This document shows positions 57,593 through 64,000 of a stretch of 64,000 nt of DNA, piece after piece (position 1 is the first letter of the stretch; each line of letters starts with the position of its first letter). Under the pieces are notes generated by a model. The model searched no databases, was not told where the DNA came from, and saw only the letters and a list, made by a program, of their open reading frames with translations. The stretch is taken from positions 310,001 to 374,000 of the forward strand of contig JADJFX010000003.1 in the NCBI GenBank assembly GCA_016708345.1. The letters are read 5' to 3'. The position numbers and the translations under genes are program-made. The stretch is from Candidatus Rhodoferax bjergmarkensis (GTDB taxonomy: Bacteria; Pseudomonadota; Gammaproteobacteria; Burkholderiales; Burkholderiaceae_C).

Positions 57593-58774
57593 ATGTTTAA
57601 TCGATACCAACTTGCGGTGCTTCAACAGGCGCTCAAGCGCTCCCCTGCCGTGGTGCTGCTGGGGCCGCGTCAAGTGGGGAAAACCACGCTGGCTCTCCAG
57701 GTTGCGCAACCCGATGGCGGCTACCTGGATCTGGAGTCACCTGAAGACCGCAACAAACTTAGCAACGTGGAGCAATATTTGCGCGCGCGCCAGGACCGGC
57801 TCATCGTGCTGGATGAAGTGCAGCGGATGCCAACCTTGTTTGAGCCTTTGCGTGGCCTGATCGACCAGGCACGTCGCAGCGGCGCGGCCAATGGCACGCG
57901 CACCAGCGGTTTTTACTTGCTATTGGGCTCCGCTTCGCTGGATTTGATCCAGCACAGCAGCGAAACATTGGCCGGCCGCATTGCGTTTGTCGAACTCAGC
58001 GGCCTGCATCGCCTGGAAGTTCCGCCGGGTCTTTGGGACGGATTGTGGGTGCGTGGTGGTTTTCCGCAATCGCTAACGGCGCAGAGCGATGCGGACAGTG
58101 TGCTGTGGCGGCGGGACTTTACCCGCACGTATCTGGAGCGCGATGTGGCCCAATTTGCGCCGCGCACCAGTGCCGAATTGCTGCGCCGGTTCTGGACCAT
58201 GCTGGCGCACCTGCAAGGCAGCACCTTGAATATCGCGCAACTGGCGAGAAATCTGGATATAGACACCCGAACCGCCAATGGTTATCTGGATCTGCTCACT
58301 GATCTGTTGCTGATCCGAAAACTCGCGCCCTGGCACAGCAACCAGGGCAAACGATTGGTCAAATCCAACAAGGTCTATATCCGGGACAGTGGTTTGCTGC
58401 ACAGTTTGCTCGGCATTACGGACATGGACGCCCTGCTGTCTCATCCTGTGGTGGGTGCCAGTTGGGAGGGGCATGTCATCGAGAGCCTGCTGGCCGTTGC
58501 ACCGGCTGGCACGGTGCCCAGCTTTTACCGCAGCAATGCCGGCGCAGAGATTGATTTGTTGCTCACCTGGCCCGACGGGCAGCACTGGGCCATTGAGGTA
58601 AAACGCAGCACCACGCCCAAGGTCGAGCGCGGCTTTTACAGTGCCTGCGAAGACATCCGGCCCAGCCGGAAGTGGCTGGTTTACCCCGGCGCGGACAGTT
58701 ACCCTTTGGGTGATGGCGTTGAAGTGCTGCCGCTGCATACCGCCATGCAAACGCTTGCCAACGCGTTGCAGTGA
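57593..58774 (+). CDS. AAA_14/DUF4143 family ATPase
   Basis: A 393-residue protein from the ATG at 57593. A TTG 45 bases upstream gives an unsupported extension. Walker A is LLGPRQVGKTTLA (about residue 25), Walker B IVLDEVQRMP (about 75), sensor-like GSASLDLI (about 120), then ELSGLHRLE. The DUF4143 part (about 200-390) includes TYLERDVAQFAPRTS and ends with a nuclease-like AEIDLLL...WAIEVKRS motif. This is a very widespread family of bacterial P-loop proteins of unknown function, often on mobile or accessory DNA. Monocistronic. Confidence 0.88.
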   Translation: MFNRYQLAVLQQALKRSPAVVLLGPRQVGKTTLALQVAQPDGGYLDLESPEDRNKLSNVEQYLRARQDRLIVLDEVQRMPTLFEPLRGLIDQARRSGAANGTRTSGFYLLLGSASLDLIQHSSETLAGRIAFVELSGLHRLEVPPGLWDGLWVRGGFPQSLTAQSDADSVLWRRDFTRTYLERDVAQFAPRTSAELLRRFWTMLAHLQGSTLNIAQLARNLDIDTRTANGYLDLLTDLLLIRKLAPWHSNQGKRLVKSNKVYIRDSGLLHSLLGITDMDALLSHPVVGASWEGHVIESLLAVAPAGTVPSFYRSNAGAEIDLLLTWPDGQHWAIEVKRSTTPKVERGFYSACEDIRPSRKWLVYPGADSYPLGDGVEVLPLHTAMQTLANALQ

Positions 58775-59028
58775 CAGGAAAAAGGGGTCAGGCACCAATG
58801 GCCCCAATGGCACTCTACCCAAAGCCTTATGGAAGCTTGAAAATGCTACAAAAACAGGAGCTGCTTGCGCACGTAGAACGTGCGGTAGAGGCCTATTTTG
58901 TTGTAAGAAAAGCAGGAAAAATCAATGTTGAAACCAAAACGTGCGGGTAAGTTTTTTGGGGAATTGCAGAGAAATGCTGGATTACAAGATATGGCCACGA
59001 GGCCCTCAAGATCTGACGCTGAAGCCTT
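58775..59028. repeat. Gap with GGGGTCAGG repeat and dispersed repeat copy
   Basis: GGGGTCAGGCACCAATGG at about 58786 shares its first half with the repeats at 52735 and 53163. At 58838-58900 a clear copy of the dispersed family occurs (AAATGCTACAAAAACAGGAG, then CTGCTTGCGC and TAGAGGCC, ending TTTTG). No gene is supported between the ATPase and priA, which converge here. Confidence 0.6.
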
Positions 59029-61176
59029 TCAAATCGCCAGCGGGTCCACGTCGATGGCCCAGCGAATCAGGCCTTTGCCTTCGGGTTGCTGGCGGGTGGC
59101 GTGCAACACCGCCTGCCATTCGGTCAAAAAACGCTGCAGCGCGGTGCGCGAGGGGCTTTCGATCAGCATCTGGGCGCGCTCGACATTGGCCACGCGCTGG
59201 ATGCTCATGGGCACCGCCGGGTACAGGGTGATGTGGGGCAGCAGGGGCGCAAAAGCGGGCAAAGGCGCTACTGCAGCGCTGGCCGCGGTTAAAAAACCCT
59301 GCGCCACTTCCTGCGTGCGCGCTTCAGAGCGCACCAGCGCCTGAAAGCTGAAAGGCGGCATGGCGGCCTGCTCGCGTTCTTTGAGCTGTGTCTGGGCAAA
59401 GGTCGGGTAGTCGTGGCGCTTGAGGGCTTCAAACAATGGGTGTTTGGGGTGAAAGGTTTGAACCCACATCTCGCTTTGGCCGCTCAGGCCCGCGTCGCGC
59501 CCGGCGCGGCCGGCCGCTTGCATCAAGAGGCTGAACAGGCGCTCGGGTGCCCGGAAATCGCTGGAGAACAGTGCGCTGTCGGGGCTGGCGGCGGCCACCA
59601 GCGTGATGCGGCGAAAGTCGTGGCCCTTGGCAATCATCTGGGTGCCCACCAGCACGTCCACGTCGCCCGCATGGACGCGGGCCAGTTGCGACTCCAGCTC
59701 GCCCTTGAGTTTGGTGGTGTCGGCGTCTATGCGCAAAATACGCACCGGCTCGCCTTCGGGCCATTGCTCGGACACTGAGTTGGGGCGGCGCACATGGCGC
59801 AGCAGTTCCGCCAGATGTTCTTCAAGGCGTTCAGTGCCACGGCCTATGGGCGCAATGTCGGGGTTGCCGCAGGCCGGGCAGGCGCGCGGCACCTGCTGCG
59901 CAAAACCGCAGTGGTGGCAGCGCAGGGTGCGGTCAATTTTGTGGAACACGCGGTAGGCGCTGCAGTGCGGGCATTCGCTCTTCCAGTCGCAGTCGCTGCA
60001 GTGCAGCACCGGCGCGTAGCCCCGACGGTTCAAAAACACCATGCTTTGCTCGCCGCGCGCCACCCGCTGCTCGATGGCGGCGAGCAGGGGCGGGGAGAAG
60101 ACGCACTTTTTGGGCTGGTGGTTCATGTCCACCCGGCGCACCAGCGGCAGGGCAGCGGCGTCACCACCAATGCGGCTGGGCATCAGCAGGCGCTCGTAGC
60201 GCCCACCTTCAGCGGCTGGGCGGCTGTGGTGCCAGCTCTCCAGCGAAGGGGTGGCCGAGCCCAGAATGACCTTGGCCCCGTCCAGCCGAGCCCGGTACAC
60301 CGCCAGATCGCGTGCCGAGTAGCGTGCCCCCTCGTGGCTTTTGTAGCTGGGGTCGTGCTCTTCGTCCACGATGATCAGCTTGAGCTGCGGCATCGAGGCA
60401 AACACCGCCATGCGTGTGCCCAGCACGATGCGGGCTGCGCCGCTGTGTGCTGCCAGCCAGCTTTTGAGCCGCTGGGCCGGCGTCATGCCGCTGTGCATGG
60501 CCACCACCGCGCCGTCGCCATACAAAGGGCCAAAGCGCGCCTGAAAGCGCGCCTCCAGCTGGGGCGTGAGGTTGATTTCCGGCACCATCACCATCGCCTG
60601 GGCGGCGGGGTCGCGCGCCAGCAGGTGCTCTGCGGTGTGCAAATACACCTCGGTCTTGCCACTGCCGGTGGCACCGAACAGGAGGAACGGCCCTTCTTGG
60701 GTATCAAATTGGTCAATTGCGCACGTCTGTTCTGCGCTAAGCGCTATTGAAACAGTAGCGTTTGACGGATCAAGCCCGCCACCCTGGCTTGCGCTGGCCA
60801 CCTTGGCGTGTTTTTTGAGGCGGCGCGCCAGCTGTGCGGTATTGATCTCGCGCAGTTGGGGGGGCAGGGCGGCCAGTGCCACTTCACCGGTCGAACGCTG
60901 GTAATACTGGGCAGCAAAGGAAACCAATTGTTGCCAGGCTGGCGTCAGGGGCTCAATGCCGTCCAGTACGCTGGAAATCGGGCGCAGCTTGCCAGGGTCT
61001 AGCGTGTTGGCGGGGGCTGCGTCAGCACGCCACACCACGCCCAGCAGCTCACGCTGGCCCAAAGGCACCCGCACCAGCGTTCCGGCTGTGAGTGGCAACT
61101 CACTTCGGTAAGTGAGGGGCCCCGCCAGTTGGCTGTGGGCCGGTGTGTGAACCAGAATGGGTAGCAAGTGGCTCAT
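59029..61176 (-). CDS. priA: PriA, primosomal replication restart helicase
   Basis: A 715-residue superfamily 2 helicase. Order: N-terminal 3'-DNA-binding domain, Walker A LFGATGSGKTEVYLHTAEHL (about residue 168), DEEH box (IIVDEEHDPSYKS, about 272), then a zinc-binding region with paired cysteines (CSDCDWKSECPHCSAYR and CHHCGF...CPACGNPDI, about 395-440) and helicase motifs V and VI (VGTQMIAKGHDF, QAAGRAGRDA). It reloads the replisome at stalled forks. Length and motifs are normal. A dispersed repeat copy at about 60714-60768 is in frame in an inter-domain loop. The end WAIDVDPLAI is duplicated at 47452-47499. It lies downstream of hemE on the same strand. Confidence 0.97.
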   Translation of the reverse strand: MSHLLPILVHTPAHSQLAGPLTYRSELPLTAGTLVRVPLGQRELLGVVWRADAAPANTLDPGKLRPISSVLDGIEPLTPAWQQLVSFAAQYYQRSTGEVALAALPPQLREINTAQLARRLKKHAKVASASQGGGLDPSNATVSIALSAEQTCAIDQFDTQEGPFLLFGATGSGKTEVYLHTAEHLLARDPAAQAMVMVPEINLTPQLEARFQARFGPLYGDGAVVAMHSGMTPAQRLKSWLAAHSGAARIVLGTRMAVFASMPQLKLIIVDEEHDPSYKSHEGARYSARDLAVYRARLDGAKVILGSATPSLESWHHSRPAAEGGRYERLLMPSRIGGDAAALPLVRRVDMNHQPKKCVFSPPLLAAIEQRVARGEQSMVFLNRRGYAPVLHCSDCDWKSECPHCSAYRVFHKIDRTLRCHHCGFAQQVPRACPACGNPDIAPIGRGTERLEEHLAELLRHVRRPNSVSEQWPEGEPVRILRIDADTTKLKGELESQLARVHAGDVDVLVGTQMIAKGHDFRRITLVAAASPDSALFSSDFRAPERLFSLLMQAAGRAGRDAGLSGQSEMWVQTFHPKHPLFEALKRHDYPTFAQTQLKEREQAAMPPFSFQALVRSEARTQEVAQGFLTAASAAVAPLPAFAPLLPHITLYPAVPMSIQRVANVERAQMLIESPSRTALQRFLTEWQAVLHATRQQPEGKGLIRWAIDVDPLAI

Positions 61177-61530
61177 GCAAAAGACCGGTTTGAGGCGCTT
61201 AGTTGATGTGATTCTGTGAAAACCGCTTTAAGTTGTTGATTCATAAGCAATTTGCACATCATTCAGATTTTCTGTGGATAACTTTGTTGATATCCTGCGG
61301 TTGAAGCTGTCAAACCCTTGTAAATCAAGGGCTTCGACACATTGCCCAGAAAAAAAGCAAAATCCAATTTCTATATAAATCAACAACTTAGCGAAGCTAT
61401 TGGTTTAATAGCACAGTTTGACAGTCAATTGATGCAGGACCTAAGTAGTTACCCTGGTTGTGTGCATAAGTCAGCGATTCCTCACCTGAAACCAGCCAAA
61501 AAGTGTGCTAGAGCTTGCGAAACCAAAAAA
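61177..61530. other. hemE-priA intergenic region with DnaA-box and hairpin
   Basis: 354 bases, AT-rich compared with the rest. It contains one exact DnaA-box sequence (TTATCCACA on the minus strand, 61273-61281) and a short hairpin CCCTTG-taaat-CAAGGG (61315-61331). It should contain the priA promoter. No RNA gene recognised. A single DnaA box without a cluster does not make it an origin. Confidence 0.5.
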
Positions 61531-62643
61531 TCAGGCCCGCATTTTGCGCGAGTGTTCATGCACTGCCTTGACCAGCACGGCCACGTTGTCTGGCGGGGTG
61601 TGCTGGCTGATGCCGTGGCCCAAATTGAAAATATGGGTGGGGCCGGTGCCCGCGCCGGTGTGGGGCGCGCCAAAGCTGTTGAGCACCTTGGCCACTTCGG
61701 CCTCAATTTGGGCGGGGTTGGCAAACAGCACATTGGGGTCGATATTGCCCTGCAAAGCCTTGTGCTGGCCCACCAGTGTGCGCGCTTTGCCCAAGTTAAC
61801 AGTCCAGTCCAGCCCCAGCACGTTGCAGTCCAGGTCGCGCATTTCTTCCAGCCACAAACCGCCGCCTTTGGTGAAGACGATGGAGGGGATGCGCACGCCG
61901 TCGTGTTCTTTTTTCAGCTGTGCCAATACCCGCGTGGTGTAGGCCAGGCTGAACTCCTGAAACGCGCCATCGGCCAGCACGCCGCCCCAGCTGTCAAAAA
62001 TCATCACGGCCTGTGCGCCCGCTTCAATCTGGGTATTGAGGTACAGCGCCACGGCATCGGCGTTGATTTGCAGCATTTTGTGCATCAGGTCGGGGCGGCT
62101 GTACATCATGGTCTTGACCTGGCGGTAATCGTCCGAACCCGCACCTTCCACCATGTAGCAAGCCAGCGTCCAGGGGCTGCCGGAAAAACCAATCAGGGGC
62201 ACCCGGCCCTGGAGCGCCTTGCGGATGGAGGTGACGGCGTCAAACACATAGCGCAGCTTGTCCATGTCAGGCACCGCCAGCTTGGCCACCGCCGCTTCGT
62301 CACGCACGTTGTGGGCAAATTTGGGGCCTTCGCCCAGCGCAAACGAGAGGCCCAGGCCCATGGCGTCGGGGATGGTCAGGATGTCGCTGAACAAAATGGC
62401 CGCATCCAGCGGAAAACGTTCCAGCGGCTGCAGCGTCACTTCAGTGGCGTAATCCAGGTTGGTGGCCAGCCCCATGAAGCTGCCCGCCTTGGCGCGGGTG
62501 GCACGGTATTCCGGCAAATAGCGCCCTGCCTGGCGCATCAGCCACACAGGCGTGTGCGCCGTGGCAAGGCCCAGGCAGGCGCGGATGAAGGTGTCGTTTT
62601 GCAGGGGGGCGTAGGAGGAGGTGGTGGCGGTGGGTGTATTCAT
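61531..62643 (-). CDS. hemE: HemE, uroporphyrinogen decarboxylase
   Basis: A 370-residue cytoplasmic enzyme converting uroporphyrinogen III to coproporphyrinogen III in haem synthesis. PVWLMRQAGRYLPEYR (about residues 32-48) is the N-terminal signature holding substrate-binding Arg residues. LFSDILTIPDAMG (about 85-97) contains the catalytic Asp. GFSGSPWTLACYMVEG and the C-terminal FNLGHGI complete the family pattern. Length is typical. A leader or longer N-terminus of ~10 residues (MNTPTATTSS) is common in related species. Monocistronic, with a divergent long non-coding region upstream. Confidence 0.97.
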   Translation of the reverse strand: MNTPTATTSSYAPLQNDTFIRACLGLATAHTPVWLMRQAGRYLPEYRATRAKAGSFMGLATNLDYATEVTLQPLERFPLDAAILFSDILTIPDAMGLGLSFALGEGPKFAHNVRDEAAVAKLAVPDMDKLRYVFDAVTSIRKALQGRVPLIGFSGSPWTLACYMVEGAGSDDYRQVKTMMYSRPDLMHKMLQINADAVALYLNTQIEAGAQAVMIFDSWGGVLADGAFQEFSLAYTTRVLAQLKKEHDGVRIPSIVFTKGGGLWLEEMRDLDCNVLGLDWTVNLGKARTLVGQHKALQGNIDPNVLFANPAQIEAEVAKVLNSFGAPHTGAGTGPTHIFNLGHGISQHTPPDNVAVLVKAVHEHSRKMRA

Positions 62644-62779
62644 GGGGGTAATTGTCGCTGTTCTTTTTTTGGATTTTTTAAGGCAGTTGCTTCCCCCTTG
62701 GGCAACTTTCGCCCTGAGAGTGGGCTACCGGGCACAGTTTGCTGGGTGTTGAAGGGTTGCTTGGTATTTTGGTGGGATA
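62644..62779. other. Upstream region of hemE
   Basis: 136 bases that should contain the hemE promoter on the minus strand. A T-rich run lies directly before the start codon side. No specific site can be identified. Confidence 0.4.
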
Positions 62780-63198
62780 AATGCTACAGATTTTGTAGCT
62801 GGCTGCGCTGATTCCATATGCGCAATACCTTATTTTCCCCACTCACTCCCCCCCGCCCCTCTCTCGCCCCGCCGGGCGAAAGAGGGGAGCCTTTAACAGC
62901 CCTATTTGGCCGCGTTTTTTAAGTAAATGAGTTCATCTCCACCGACAACCGGGGCTATGCCAGTTGCAACCGGTCAGGTGAAAGTTGCTGATTCTCCAAC
63001 TCACCAACTCAAACCACGAACTGTCACAACGCCAGGTGGCACGGGTACGTCCTGACTTTGAATACGCGGCCAAATGGGCTGTTCAAAGCTCCCCTTTCTC
63101 GCCCGGCGGGGCGAGAAAGGGGTTGGGGGATAGAGTGGGGAAAATAAGGTATTGCGCAGATGGAACCTGCGCAGACAGCTACATAATTCATAGCACTC
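62780..63198. repeat. Element with ~145-bp imperfect inverted repeats
   Basis: The left arm (62780-62926) and right arm (63051-63198) are reverse complements over almost their full length. Matching blocks include TGCGCAATACCTTATTTTCC, CTCGCCCCGCCGGGCG and ATTTGGCCGCGT. About 125 bases without repeats separate them. The outer ends of both arms are copies of the dispersed TAGCTGC repeat. No transposase is encoded. The structure is that of a MITE-like or REP-doublet element, and as RNA it would form a very long hairpin. Confidence 0.8.
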
Positions 63199-63325
63199 AT
63201 TAACCCCGCTCAAAGCCCCATAACCGGTGGGCGAGGGGGCTGGGGGGGGAAATGCAAACCAAAAATATGACGACTGTGGGGGAATCCGCAGGCGCAAAGA
63301 ACCCTTCCACCAATTCGCTTAAACT

Positions 63326-63415
63326 GCGCCCCTGCCCGGGGTGCGCTGTGATGGCGCTGAGATGGCCTGCCAAACCCGCGAACTTGATCCGGTTCATACC
63401 GGCGTAAGAAGCGCC
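63326..63415 (+). promoter_or_regulatory. TPP riboswitch (THI element) of thiC
   Basis: CGGGGTGCGC, CTGAGATGGC, ACCCGCGAAC and TTGATCCGGTTCATACCGGC occur in the order and spacing of the thiamin-pyrophosphate aptamer. It lies about 110 bases upstream of the thiC ATG. A downstream stem (near 63421-63455, GCAG...CTGC) could serve as the expression platform. Binding of TPP is expected to lower thiC expression. Confidence 0.95.
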
Positions 63416-63523
63416 AGACAGCAGTTTTCCACCCTTTGCCGGGTTTGCTGCCGTCGCCTTGTTCGCCGAAGTGCCTTTGACGGTTCCCCCGGAGCCCTTG
63501 AACCCTCTTCAGGAGACACGAAC

Positions 63524-64000
63524 ATGAACGCACCCGACAAATTCAGCCAGTTGATGACCCTCACGCGCGAGCCTTTGCCTGCCTCACGCAAAATTTACGT
63601 GCCCGGCCAGCAGCCGGGGGTGCAGGTGCCAATGCGTGAAATCATGCAGAGCAACGGCGAAGCAGTCACGGTGTACGACACCTCCGGCCCGTACACCGAC
63701 CCACAAGCCTCGATTGACGTGCGCCAGGGGCTGGCTCCCTTGCGGCACAGCTGGATTGAGGGTCGTGGCGACACCGAGTCTTACACGGGGCGCTCACCTT
63801 TTGCCTTGGACGATGGTCTGAAAAATGGTGAAACCGACGCCTTGGCCGCCCTGCGCGCGCAAGCTGCAGGCCTGCAGCGCACGCCGCGCCGGGCCAAGGC
63901 GGGTGCCAACGTGTCACAGATGCACTACGCGCGTAAAGGCATCATCACTCCCGAGATGGAATATGTGGCCATTCGCGAGAACCAGAAGCAGGCCTGGATG
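63524..64000 (+). CDS. thiC: ThiC, phosphomethylpyrimidine synthase, N-terminal part
   Basis: The gene runs off the right edge after 159 codons. The visible part (RKIYVPGQQPGVQVPMREI, VYDTSGPYTDP, DVRQGLAPLRHSWIEGRGD, MHYARKGIITPEMEYVAIREN) is the conserved N-terminal domain and the beginning of the catalytic barrel of ThiC. ThiC is the radical-SAM enzyme that makes the pyrimidine half of thiamin from aminoimidazole ribotide. Start ATG 63524 has AGGAGA 8 bases upstream and follows a TPP riboswitch. The catalytic CxxCxxxxC cluster motif lies beyond the window. Confidence 0.97.
   Translation, partial: MNAPDKFSQLMTLTREPLPASRKIYVPGQQPGVQVPMREIMQSNGEAVTVYDTSGPYTDPQASIDVRQGLAPLRHSWIEGRGDTESYTGRSPFALDDGLKNGETDALAALRAQAAGLQRTPRRAKAGANVSQMHYARKGIITPEMEYVAIRENQKQAWM

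Noticed and set aside
58925..59344. Plus-strand frame running into priA from the right of the ATPase gene
   Set aside because: Most of it is antisense to priA, and the first ~35 codons show no family pattern.
61177..61530. Possible replication origin between hemE and priA
   Set aside because: Only one DnaA box was seen, with no cluster of boxes and no dnaA, dnaN or parAB genes nearby.

Overview
The window looks like chromosomal DNA of a betaproteobacterium, most likely family Comamonadaceae (Rhodoferax/Polaromonas/Acidovorax relatives). This rests on the GC-rich protein style, the hisD, priA, hemE and thiC sequences, and a dispersed repeat with a TAGCTGC...GCGC core that I associate with this family. 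The genus is inference. Both ends cut through genes: gspL on the left and thiC on the right.

Layout. (1) 1-8144, plus strand: the distal part of a type II secretion operon (gspL-M-N-D-E-F), then a DUF2628/SPOR-type membrane protein. (2) 8400-11901, minus strand: a DUF389 membrane protein and an overlapping pair of a YbdK-type carboxylate-amine ligase and a C26 gamma-glutamyl hydrolase. (3) 11988-36488: a polyunsaturated-fatty-acid or secondary-lipid synthase locus. It holds an ER protein (PfaD), a KS-AT-3xACP-KR-DH megasynthase (PfaA/Pfa2 type), a KS-CLF-AT-DH-DH-DH-acyltransferase megasynthase (Pfa3 type, split into separate frames), a phosphopantetheinyl transferase and a divergent FabR-like TetR regulator. 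A McrB-McrC restriction module plus an AlbA-type ATPase sits between the end of Pfa3 and the phosphopantetheinyl transferase. Both edges of this insert carry a diverged copy of the pfa3-end/ppt-start junction, so the defence genes appear to have split an older pfa-ppt operon. (4) 36543-37520: an isolated FliS-like gene and a small cupin.

(5) 37606-47434: two adjacent operons of the transglutaminase / circularly permuted ATP-grasp / alpha-E family, each preceded by a good sigma-54 -24/-12 match. The small transglutaminase gene is broken by one base at a T7 run. (6) 47452-59028: an accessory, decaying region. It contains priA and hisD 3' fragments, a ParE/ribbon-helix-helix toxin-antitoxin pair between two hisD-end copies, two degenerate IS91-type transposase genes, a diguanylate cyclase receptor, RTX and GNAT remnants, an aquaporin and two stand-alone ATPases. 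(7) 59029-64000: housekeeping genes priA, hemE and thiC, the last behind a TPP riboswitch. A ~420-bp element with long inverted repeats lies between hemE and thiC.

The most interesting material is the Pfa1/2/3-type lipid synthase with its own regulator and activating enzyme, the defence island inserted inside it, and the paired sigma-54 sites on the uncharacterised ATP-grasp/transglutaminase genes. Three places (two in pfa3, one in the small transglutaminase) show frame breaks at or near simple repeats. Real decay, phase variation and sequence error cannot be told apart from the sequence alone.
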